From: JAAZNO01 sp012798275 | GTDB lineage: Bacteria > Chloroflexota > Anaerolineae > B4-G1 > SLSP01 | DNA: 26,549 bases | Direction of reading: 5' to 3' | NCBI GenBank assembly: GCA_035347995.1 | Contig: DAOPQD010000042.1 | Span: forward strand, 1 to 26,549 | Notes under the pieces: model-generated | What the model was told of the DNA's origin: nothing | Databases searched by the model: none | Seen by the model: only the letters and a program-made list of their open reading frames with translations | In this document: piece after piece, positions 1 to 5,943 of the stretch | Numbering within the stretch: position 1 is the stretch's first letter | Layout of the letters: every line of letters begins with the position of its first letter | Made by a program: the position numbers and the translations under genes

Positions 1-175
1 CCTGGCCCCCGGGGCTGCTACGTCCTCAAACACCGCGCTTCAGCGCGGTTGGCTCCTGTCAGGCGGGGGATTCCATCCCCAGCCGACCCGTGAGCCGTCG
101 CTGTCGCTGCTCACGACTCACATTTTCATCCCTGGATGATGTGCGCCAGCACCTGGCGTCTCCTCGTATAAAATA
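1..175 (-). repeat. Dispersed repeat family G, copy G1 (reversed)
   Basis: On the minus strand this stretch matches the 14693-14900 region in order: the hairpin core CGCCAG-GTG-CTGGCG, the words ATGAAAATGTGAGTCGTGA and GGCTCAC, a GGGGA/TCCCC hairpin (66-80), then the conserved hairpin ACCGCGC-TTCA-GCGCGGT (32-49 as read on plus). Its outer end (1-30) matches 18752-18783, the word CCCCGGGGGCCAGG. It may continue beyond the window edge. No coding capacity is credible. It lies just downstream of the PadR gene. Confidence 0.8.
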
Positions 176-263
176 GTCTTCGAAAATAGAGATCAGCGGT
201 CAGCAGTCAGCGAATCAGCGAAAAAGCGGATCACTTACGTTACCACGTTCGCACGTAGGCCCG

Positions 264-803
264 TTATTCGATCACGGCGATGCTCTCGTCCAACCATTGG
301 AGCATGGCCTGGATCTGTCCCAAACGGAAGCGGTACACGAGCTCCTCATAGGAAGTGGGGGGATGTGCACCGGCAGTGGCTTGCAGATTCTCTAGCCAGC
401 TCTGGCAGGCCGCTTTCTGCGCGTGGAGCAGGGCGAGCAGTACGTCTTCTCCGCGGCGCTGGGCAAAGTAGACCTTGGCTAAAAACTCCAGGCGGAAATC
501 GCGTCCGTGTCTGACCGGCGTTTGCACCCACGCGGCGAGCGCCGCCTCCCCCGCCGGGGTGAGGGCATAGACCTTGCGGGGAGGATGAGCCTCTTGCGGC
601 TCCAGGGTCGAGACGAGATAGCCGCGTTCTTCCAGCCGGGCGAGCAGCGCGTAGAGTTGGCTCTGTTTGATGCGCCACACGAGTCCCAGACCGGCGGCTT
701 CGGCGAGGCGTTGATGCAGCTCGTAGCCGTGCATGGGCTGTCCGGCCAGTAAGCCAAGCAGGCTCCATTCGATGGTGAGCGGCGCAACGGGTAATGGGCT
801 CAT
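264..803 (-). CDS. PadR-family transcriptional regulator
   Basis: A 179-residue DNA-binding repressor-type protein of the PadR family. Residues about 9-85 form the winged helix-turn-helix (motifs LLGLLAGQPMHGYELHQRL, SQLYALLARLEERGYL, YALTPAGEAAL). Residues about 90-178 form the Vir/PadR C-terminal helical dimerisation region. The length is normal for the family. The ATG at 803 follows a near-consensus promoter but has only a weak Shine-Dalgarno sequence. A 4-codon frame, ATG AGT GAA CCA TGA, ends on the start codon itself. PadR proteins usually repress an adjacent transporter or stress gene and often themselves. Here the gene stands alone between repeats, so its target and ligand cannot be named. 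Confidence 0.9.
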   Translation of the reverse strand: MSPLPVAPLTIEWSLLGLLAGQPMHGYELHQRLAEAAGLGLVWRIKQSQLYALLARLEERGYLVSTLEPQEAHPPRKVYALTPAGEAALAAWVQTPVRHGRDFRLEFLAKVYFAQRRGEDVLLALLHAQKAACQSWLENLQATAGAHPPTSYEELVYRFRLGQIQAMLQWLDESIAVIE

Positions 804-835
804 GGTTCACTCATGGATTGAATAGTCATTAAATA

Positions 836-863
836 AGTATACGCCAAAATATCAATCTGTCAA
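836..863 (-). promoter_or_regulatory. Promoter of the PadR gene
   Basis: On the minus strand there is TTGACA (863-858), a 16-base spacer, then TATACT (841-836). The -35 is perfect and the -10 has one mismatch. The predicted transcript starts near 829, giving a leader of about 26 bases. The AT-rich sequence around the -10 would be a natural place for PadR autoregulation, but no clear inverted repeat was seen. Confidence 0.7.
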
Positions 864-970
864 CCTGCGTAACTGTTCAGCCACTGGTTAAAAATAGCGT
901 AGATTCCCGAACCGTCGCTGAAGATTAAGAATTAAATTCGGTTATACGCACAATCTTTTACCCTCTATCT

Positions 971-1199
971 CCTTCCCCCCGCGCTGGCGCGGGGGGAAGG
1001 AGAACTTTTTTTGTGGGGGCTTTGCAGGCGGGCGCAGCCCCGCCTGCAAAGCCCCCTTATTTTTTTCCCCTCCCCAACGGCGCAGGCGCCGTTGGGGAGG
1101 GGGCAGGGGGAGGGGAAAAGCTGAAAGCTGTGAATTGCAAAGATTCATCAATTGCTGCTTTACTTGTGCTGCTTTACTTGAGCCAGGCTGAGCAGTTAC
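971..1199 (-). repeat. Triple-hairpin repeat family T, copy T1 (reversed)
   Basis: Three strong hairpins lie in tandem. H3 is 971-1000 (14-bp stem CCTTCCCCCCGCGC, tiny loop). H2 is 1015-1056 (18-bp perfect stem, loop 1033-1038). H1 is 1072-1097 (12-bp stem CCCCAACGGCGC, 2-base loop). Read on plus, H3 is followed by seven Ts (1006-1012) and H2 by TTATTTTTTT (1057-1066), so both resemble intrinsic terminators. The other end (about 1100-1199) matches copies T2 and T3 through words like GATGAATCTTTG and CTGCTCAGCCTGG. It sits between the divergent PadR gene and the tRNA promoter. Confidence 0.85.
1153..1180. repeat. Perfect 14-bp tandem duplication inside T1
   Basis: TGCTGCTTTACTTG occurs twice without a gap (1153-1166, 1167-1180). 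The other two copies of repeat T do not have it, so it is a duplication private to this copy. Confidence 0.85.
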
Positions 1200-1264
1200 C
1201 ACCCCGCCGGCGGCGCGCTATCGCAAAGGGGACGACGCCGTGAGAAATTCCTCTCGCGCGTGAC

Positions 1265-1292
1265 TTGACTAATTCGTGAGGCTGTGTATAAT
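1265..1292 (+). promoter_or_regulatory. Promoter of the tRNA pair
   Basis: TTGACT (1265-1270), 16-base spacer, consensus TATAAT (1287-1292). The predicted start at about 1299 is only a few bases before the first tRNA. This is one of the strongest promoter matches in the window. Confidence 0.8.
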
Positions 1293-1303
1293 GTAGCCAG
1301 TGA

Positions 1304-1375
1304 TGCGGGGTGGAGCAGTGGCAGCTCGTCGGGCTCATAACCCGAAGGTCGGCGGTTCGAATCCGTCCCCCGCTA
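1304..1375 (+). tRNA. Initiator tRNA-fMet (anticodon CAT)
   Basis: A full cloverleaf of 72 bases with no encoded CCA. The anticodon loop is CTCATAA (CAT at 34-36). The anticodon stem carries the three G-C pairs typical of initiators (TCGGG/CCCGA). The T arm is GGCGG-TTCGAAT-CCGTC. The acceptor TGCGGGG/CCCCGCT has an unpaired first position (T1 against T72), the usual bacterial initiator feature, though most bacteria use C-A there. The tRNA initiates translation with formyl-Met. It is cotranscribed with the next tRNA. Confidence 0.93.
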
Positions 1376-1388
1376 CTTTTCTTGTGGC

Positions 1389-1460
1389 GGCGAGGTAGCT
1401 CAGCGGTAGAGCAGGGGACTCATAAGCCCTTGGTCGCTAGTTCGAATCTAGTCCTCGCCA
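1389..1460 (+). tRNA. tRNA with CAT anticodon: elongator Met, or Ile2 if lysidine-modified
   Basis: A 72-base cloverleaf with acceptor GGCGAGG/CCTCGCC, discriminator A, no encoded CCA, D arm with GAGGTAGCTCAGCGGTAGAGC, anticodon loop CTCATAA, and T arm GCTAG-TTCGAAT-CTAGT. The anticodon stem GGGGA/GCCCT has a G-T pair at its outer end and an A-G opposition next to the loop. CAT can be elongator Met or, after TilS modification, Ile(AUA). Sequence alone does not decide, so both are left open. It lies 13 bases after the initiator tRNA and shares its promoter and terminator. Confidence 0.88.
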
Positions 1461-1472
1461 CTCTGGAAGCTC

Positions 1473-1506
1473 AAATGGCCCGGCAACACGCCGGGCCGTT
1501 TTCTTT
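1473..1506 (+). terminator. Intrinsic terminator of the tRNA operon
   Basis: The stem GGCCCGGC (1477-1484), loop AACAC and GCCGGGCC (1490-1497) is followed by GTTTTCTTTT. Flanking A and T bases extend the stem. It begins 13 bases after the second tRNA. Confidence 0.9.
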
Positions 1507-1541
1507 TGGGGAGCCTGTGATCGCTTTCCTCTCCTGCGTTT

Positions 1542-2114
1542 TCAGATTGAGCTGCGGCTGTGGAGTCGGCGCCAGAGGGCGGCGAGCGCGAATCCCAGCA
1601 AGAGCACGGAGCTGCCGCCGCCGCAGACCCATTTCAACAGCGTGAAGATCGGCGCGAGGGAAGCGGCCACCGGGCCGGGCGCGGGATAGCGCGCCATCAC
1701 GATCGAGGCGGCGATGTTCTCCAGATAGTCCAGCGCCATCCCCAGTACAGGGAGCAGATTCGCCATCTGCCAGCGGCCTGGAGTCCCCGAGATGCGGCGC
1801 GCGAGCCAGCCGATCGCCGTGACGAGGAACGCCGTGTAGACCAGGGGGAAGATCAAATCAAAGGTCCAGCGCGCTTGCAGGTAGGCCTGCCGTCCTGCCG
1901 GGCCGTAGCTTTCTGCCATGGCGGTGAGGTCGGCCGGCGTGTACCACAGCGAGGTGTCGGGGGTGCCGGCGCCGTGGGACAGGCGCTCGGCCGCTGCGGT
2001 CTGCCCGGGGAGCGTCAACGCCGTGAACAGCACCAAAATCACGCCGGCGATCAGGACGCCCCGGCCCGTGGAAAAGCGCTGCAGGGTGATCGAGAATCGT
2101 TTCCATGCTGACAT
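1542..2114 (-). CDS. Small integral membrane protein, unknown function
   Basis: A 190-residue protein with four likely membrane segments at about 20-38, 85-106, 118-140 and 152-182. Between TM1 and TM2 lies a hydrophilic loop with a YTPADL motif and a tyrosine-rich stretch. TM3 contains MALDYLENIAASIVMA. No enzyme motif is visible. The family resembles uncharacterised four-helix membrane proteins. The start at 2114 (MSAWKRF) has no strong ribosome site close by. A GAGGA lies about 14 bases upstream. It follows the DUF2804 gene in the same direction after about 120 bases of repeats, so cotranscription is possible but not shown. Confidence 0.75.
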   Translation of the reverse strand: MSAWKRFSITLQRFSTGRGVLIAGVILVLFTALTLPGQTAAAERLSHGAGTPDTSLWYTPADLTAMAESYGPAGRQAYLQARWTFDLIFPLVYTAFLVTAIGWLARRISGTPGRWQMANLLPVLGMALDYLENIAASIVMARYPAPGPVAASLAPIFTLLKWVCGGGSSVLLLGFALAALWRRLHSRSSI

Positions 2115-2157
2115 AGGAGTTGATATGTTCCTCCGCCCATCACCGGCGATGACAAGG

Positions 2158-2199
2158 TGAGTCGTGAGTTGTGAGCCGTGAGCGGATACTCACGGCTCA
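2158..2199. repeat. GTGAGYCGTGAG-type repeats with a 12-bp inverted repeat
   Basis: GTGAGTCGTGAG (2158-2169 region) is followed by GTGAGCCGTGAG, six bases, and its exact complement CTCACGGCTCAC, giving a 12-bp stem. Neither side has a T tract, so it does not look like an intrinsic terminator. The same word recurs near 110-124, 3349-3360, 14771-14782 and 23802-23840. Confidence 0.75.
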
Positions 2200-2234
2200 C
2201 TGATCCCTATTTTCTGAGAAGATCTCCGCCAGGG

Positions 2235-3290
2235 CTACCACCTGGCATGATGTTCTTCAGCAAAGCCCAACAAACCGTCCAGCTTCAACGTCTCGCCTTC
2301 ATCGGTGACTGCGGTGCCGCTGTAGTGTCCGAACAGCTGGTGCACCTCGCTGGTGATGACGAGCAGATTCGTCGCGGCGGTACGGTCGTAGAAGGGGGTG
2401 AAGGTCAGGTCCAGGCGGCCATCAGGCGCGACCATGCGCCAGGGGCGCGTGAAGTCGTGCGGATCATACGTGAAGTGCACCGCTCCAAGTTTGTGGATGC
2501 GCCCTTCGAGGATGACCGCGTTCTCCGTGGCGGCGGACGTGTCGCCGAAGCCAAATCCCAGGTTCAGGCCGATGCGGCGCCCGTCGGGCAGGAATCCCGA
2601 CGCGCTGGCCCACACCCAAAACGAGCGGTACTCCCACACGCCGCGGCCCCAGTCGAGATTGCCCAGGTGCACGTCCGGGCGCACTTCCAGTCGCTGTCCG
2701 CCCGTCTCGATCCAGCCCTCGGCGGGGAGACAGTTGATTTTGCGGTTGTAGTAGAAGCGTTTCTTCCCGATGGGGATGGTGATGACTAGCGACTCGTGCT
2801 CCGGCGCCAGGTGCAGGAACACCTCGGCGGCGAGACCGTTGCCGCCAAAACCCGGCCAGCTGACCGAGAGCCGGCGTCCCGTCGTTTCCGTCTGGAACGC
2901 CATGCGCACCCCTTTCCCCTCATAGCGGCTCACGCCTTCCGTGCTGTTGCGGGGCAGGGTGATGTGGCTCACGAGCGGGAGGGTCAGCGTTTCTTCGTGA
3001 TGGGAGCGCGCCGCGAAATCTATAACGTACGCGAAGACCTGTCCTGCGTAGCCCAGATCCGCCAGCGTGAAGGAGTAGAAGTGTGAGGGGGTCATCACGC
3101 CGTAATAGTCCCAGCGTTTGATGCGGAAACGCTGGAAGAGGCGCGTCACTGGCGGATAGAAGCGCGCCGCCTCCAGATTACAGTCCCAGAGGGGACGTCG
3201 CGCCCAGCCGATGGCCGTAAGATTGCCTTGAGCATCCAGCAGGGGTGAGGGCTCTGTCACTTCGTGTTGAGGCTGTAGCAATTGTGTCAT
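2235..3290 (-). CDS. DUF2804 family protein
   Basis: A 351-residue protein matching the DUF2804 family along its length. The N-terminal region has LLDAQGNLTAIGWARRPL and RIKRWDYYGV; then TLADLGYAG (about 75-83), FYYNRKINCLPAEG (about 178-191), LDWGRGVWEYRSFW (about 211-224), GFGFGDTSAATEN (about 240-252) and a C-terminal VITSEVHQLFGHYSG with GFAEEHHARW. The fold is thought to be beta-rich and the biochemical role is unknown. A longer frame reaches 3398, but the ATG at 3290 has an ideal AGGAGG seven bases upstream (3298-3303), which fixes the start. Upstream is the divergent spacer before xpt. Confidence 0.9.
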   Translation of the reverse strand: MTQLLQPQHEVTEPSPLLDAQGNLTAIGWARRPLWDCNLEAARFYPPVTRLFQRFRIKRWDYYGVMTPSHFYSFTLADLGYAGQVFAYVIDFAARSHHEETLTLPLVSHITLPRNSTEGVSRYEGKGVRMAFQTETTGRRLSVSWPGFGGNGLAAEVFLHLAPEHESLVITIPIGKKRFYYNRKINCLPAEGWIETGGQRLEVRPDVHLGNLDWGRGVWEYRSFWVWASASGFLPDGRRIGLNLGFGFGDTSAATENAVILEGRIHKLGAVHFTYDPHDFTRPWRMVAPDGRLDLTFTPFYDRTAATNLLVITSEVHQLFGHYSGTAVTDEGETLKLDGLLGFAEEHHARW

Positions 3291-3429
3291 AGGTGCACCT
3301 CCTGAATCTATTCTACTATGATTTGCGACTTTCGAGAATAGCAATCCGTGAGCCGTGAGGTGAGAGCTGTTGCAGTCTTTTCTCAGAGAATGGCTCACGG
3401 ATGAACACGGATTCCACAGATCAGAAAAG

Positions 3430-3590
3430 GTAATGCGAACTTCAGTGCGCTCTTGGTCGCCTGCGCTGGAATGAATTCCGAGTTTGCTACGTCAAGTTCG
3501 CTGAAGCGAGCTCCCCAACAACGCGCTTCAGCGCGGTTGGCTCGTGTCAGGCTGGGGATGGAATCCCCAGCTTGACTCACTCACATCTTC
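3430..3590 (-). repeat. Dispersed repeat family G, copy G2 (reversed)
   Basis: Read on minus it contains, in order, the CTGGGGA/TCCCCAG hairpin, CCTGACACGAGCCAACC, the CGCGC-TGAA-GCGCG core, a second hairpin-like AGCTCGCTTCAGCGAACT, GACGTAGCAAAC, GGAATTCATTCC, and an end with CTGAAGTTCGCATTAC. The same order is found at 14815-14957, which defines the 3' half of the element. Confidence 0.8.
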
Positions 3591-3653
3591 GTGCTCGCCG
3601 GGGGGCGCGGCGTCTGCTTGCGCCTGCATTGCAGTGGAGTCTGCCATGCTTTG

Positions 3654-3662
3654 TGGTAAAAT
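3654..3662 (+). promoter_or_regulatory. Probable extended -10 promoter of xpt-guaA
   Basis: TGG directly before TAAAAT forms a TGn-extended -10 with no good -35 at normal spacing. The predicted leader is about 58 bases. No purine riboswitch fold (PurR box or G-box aptamer) was found in it. Confidence 0.45.
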
Positions 3663-3726
3663 GTCAGCCTATGAGGCCGTTCTTTAGCCAGGTGCTGCGA
3701 AGTGGGCAGTGCCTGAGGAGTCAAAC

Positions 3727-4302
3727 ATGAAATCATTGCAAGAATTAATCCGCCGTGAGGGAGTGTATTTGGGGAAAGGCATCCTCAAGATTGATAGCGT
3801 CATCAATCATCAGGTTGACGCCACGATCATGTTGGAGGCCGGGGCGGAATTCGCGCGCCGCTTTGGGGCTTACGAGCCGACCCGCGTCCTCACGGCTGAG
3901 GTTTCCGGCATCATCCCCGCGCTGACGACGGCTTACGCCATGGGGCTGCCGCTGGTGTTTGCCCGCAAGCACAAGCCGATCACGATGAAGGAGCCCGCCT
4001 TCGTGGAGTTCGCTCCCTCGCATACCAAAGGCGGTGAAGTGTCGCTCATGGTGTCGTCGGAATTCCTCCCGTCCTCCGATCGGGTGTTGATCATTGATGA
4101 CTTTCTGGCGACGGGGCAGACGATTGACGCGCTCGCGCGGCTGGTGAAGCACGCGGGGGCGACGCTCATCGGCATCGGCACGTTGGTCGAGAAGCGCTTC
4201 GAGGGGGGGCGGGAGCTGCTCAGCTACCTGGACGTGCCCATCGAGTCCCTTGTCATCATCGAGGCGCTGCACGATGACGGCACGATCGTCTTCGCGGAGT
4301 GA
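3727..4302 (+). CDS. xpt: Xanthine phosphoribosyltransferase
   Basis: Transfers phosphoribose from PRPP to xanthine, giving XMP in the cytoplasm. The 191 residues agree with the 190-195 of bacterial Xpt. The PRPP-binding loop is IDDFLATGQT (about 123-132). The N-terminus KSLQELIRREGVYLGKGILKID and the VNHQVD-like INHQVD segment are characteristic of Xpt rather than Apt. The ATG at 3727 is chosen because GAGGAG (3715-3720) lies six bases upstream; an in-frame ATG at 3709 lacks this. guaA starts three bases after the stop, so the two are one transcript and catalyse consecutive steps. Some substrate overlap with guanine is possible in the family. Confidence 0.93.
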   Translation: MKSLQELIRREGVYLGKGILKIDSVINHQVDATIMLEAGAEFARRFGAYEPTRVLTAEVSGIIPALTTAYAMGLPLVFARKHKPITMKEPAFVEFAPSHTKGGEVSLMVSSEFLPSSDRVLIIDDFLATGQTIDALARLVKHAGATLIGIGTLVEKRFEGGRELLSYLDVPIESLVIIEALHDDGTIVFAE

Positions 4303-4305
4303 GCC

Positions 4306-5847
4306 GTGACGGCCCGTGAGACCCTCGTCATTCTGGATTATGGCTCGCAATACACCCGGCTGATCGCGCGGCGGGTGCGTGAGCTGCGGGTGTACGCAGA
4401 GATTCTGCCGTGGGATGTGGCGTCGGAGCGCCTCACCGCCCTCAACCCGATCGGGATCATCCTCTCCGGCGGGCCGAACAGCGTCTATGAGGCGGCGGCG
4501 CCGGGCCTGTCGGAGGCCGTGCTGGCGTTGGGAGTGCCGGTTTTGGGAATTTGCTACGGGATGCAGCTGCTGACGCGCGCCCTTGGCGGGGAAGTGCGCC
4601 CCGGCGTGTCGCGCGAGTACGGCGCGACAGAGGTCACCGTTCTCCAGCCGCAGCACCCGCTCTTGGCGGGATTGCCGCCGACGTTGCAGGTGTGGATGAG
4701 TCACGGCGATCAGGTAGCGGCCATGCCTGCTGGCTTCGTGGAACTTGCGCGTAGTCAGAGCGGCGTTGTGGCGGCGATGGCGGATGACCGACGGCGGCTC
4801 TTTGGACTGCAGTTCCATCCTGAGGTGGCGCACACGCCGTTGGGAGGCGAGGTGTTGCGGCGCTTCCTTTTCGACGTCTGCGGCTGCGCGGGCGATTGGA
4901 CGCCCGACGCCTTCATCACGGCGACGACGGCGCGCATCCGGCAGCAGATCGGAGACGGCGGCGTGGTGTGCGGCCTGAGCGGCGGCGTGGATAGCGCGGT
5001 CGCGGCGGCGCTCGTCCATCGCGCGGTCGGCGAGCGCCTCACGTGCATTTTTGTGGAGACTGGGCTGTTGCGCCAGGATGAGGCGGCGCAGGTTGAGGCG
5101 ACCTTCCGCCAAACGTTGGGGATGCGGCTGGTGGTGGTGGATGCGGCGGAGCGGTTCTTCACGGCGCTTGCCGGTGTCACCGAACCGGAGCAGAAGCGAC
5201 GCCTCATCGGCGAGCAGTTCATCCGCGTTTTCGAGTCCGAGGCGCGGCAATTGCCGGGGGTGCGCTTTCTGGCGCAGGGCACGATCTACCCCGATGTCAT
5301 CGAGAGCGCCGGGGGACCTGCTGCGCGGCGCATCAAGAGCCATCACAACGTGGGCGGCCTGCCAGAGCAGATGGCGCTGACGCTGGTTGAGCCGCTGCGG
5401 GAGCTCTTCAAAGATGAAGTCCGCGAAGTGGGGCTGGCCTTGGGGTTGCCTGAGGAGCTGCTCTGGCGTCATCCCTTCCCCGGTCCGGGGTTGGCGGTGC
5501 GCATTTTGGGCGAGGTGACCCCTGAGCGGGTCAAGCTGCTGCAGGCCGCGGACGCGATCTTCCTGGCCGAGCTGCGCGCTGCCGGCTATTATCGCCAGAC
5601 GGCTCAAGCTTTTGCGGTCCTGTTGCCGGTGCAGAGCGTGGGGGTGATGGGGGACTTTCGTACCTATGCGGAGGTCATCGCGCTGCGCGCCGTCACCACG
5701 CAGGATTTCATGACGGCGGACTGGGCGCATTTGCCCTATGAACTGCTGGCGCGCGTCTCGAATCGCATCGTCAACGAGGTGCCTGGCGTCAATCGGGTGG
5801 TGTATGACATCAGCAGCAAGCCACCGGCGACCATCGAGTGGGAATGA
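4306..5847 (+). CDS. guaA: GMP synthase (glutamine-hydrolysing)
   Basis: Converts XMP, glutamine and ATP to GMP. The 513 residues are the standard length. The N-terminal class I glutamine amidotransferase has LDYGSQYT, the nucleophile Cys83 in GICYGMQ, and His171/Glu173 in QFHPEVAHT. The ATP pyrophosphatase domain has the P-loop SGGVDS (225-230). The C-terminal dimerisation domain has LAQGTIYPDVIES, KSHHNVGGLP, PFPGPGLAVRILGE and the final RVVYDISSKPPATIEWE. All catalytic residues are present. Translation starts at GTG 4306, three bases after xpt, and is probably coupled to it. Confidence 0.98.
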   Translation: MTARETLVILDYGSQYTRLIARRVRELRVYAEILPWDVASERLTALNPIGIILSGGPNSVYEAAAPGLSEAVLALGVPVLGICYGMQLLTRALGGEVRPGVSREYGATEVTVLQPQHPLLAGLPPTLQVWMSHGDQVAAMPAGFVELARSQSGVVAAMADDRRRLFGLQFHPEVAHTPLGGEVLRRFLFDVCGCAGDWTPDAFITATTARIRQQIGDGGVVCGLSGGVDSAVAAALVHRAVGERLTCIFVETGLLRQDEAAQVEATFRQTLGMRLVVVDAAERFFTALAGVTEPEQKRRLIGEQFIRVFESEARQLPGVRFLAQGTIYPDVIESAGGPAARRIKSHHNVGGLPEQMALTLVEPLRELFKDEVREVGLALGLPEELLWRHPFPGPGLAVRILGEVTPERVKLLQAADAIFLAELRAAGYYRQTAQAFAVLLPVQSVGVMGDFRTYAEVIALRAVTTQDFMTADWAHLPYELLARVSNRIVNEVPGVNRVVYDISSKPPATIEWE

Positions 5848-5895
5848 AGGGCTGTGGGGTCAGCGTTAGAAGTCTCGTGTCAGTTCTGTTCATCT

Positions 5896-5922
5896 CATCG
5901 GCGTGGGGAAAGAGCGCCGATG
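5896..5922 (+). other. Stem-loop in the guaA-VanW gap
   Basis: CATCGGCG (5896-5903) pairs with CGCCGATG (5915-5922) around an 11-base loop. No T tract follows, so it could be an mRNA processing or stability element or chance. The VanW gene ribosome site (GAGGTGAG, 5933-5940) lies just after it. Confidence 0.4.
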
Positions 5923-5943
5923 CTGAAAGCCATGAGGTGAGCG

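Larger units (their letters stand above)
3291..3726. other. Divergent spacer between DUF2804 and xpt
   Basis: 436 bases without a credible gene. It holds the DUF2804 ribosome site, a GTGAGCCGTGAG word, short words of the type CACGGATTCCACAGAT (3407-3422), repeat copy G2 (about 3430-3590), and the extended -10 promoter of xpt. An open frame across 3395-3580 on minus is only the translated repeat. Confidence 0.8.

Noticed and set aside
2170..2199. 12-bp inverted repeat as terminator for the DUF2804 gene
   Set aside because: No T tract follows on either strand, and the arms belong to the GTGAG word family.
3395..3580. Open frame on minus with SLTRANRAEARCWGARFSEL, similar to one at 14676-14930
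   Set aside because: Both frames lie entirely in repeat family G, in the same phase because the repeats are alike. There is no ribosome site, no promoter and no independent protein character. Annotating them would create a false protein family.
3663..3726. Purine riboswitch before xpt
   Set aside because: The leader is about 60 bases and lacks the conserved three-way junction bases and an expression-platform terminator.
3745..5730. 661-codon open frame antisense to xpt-guaA
   Set aside because: Arg/His/Gln-rich shadow of GC-rich coding sequence. The opposite strand encodes two clear enzymes with full motifs.
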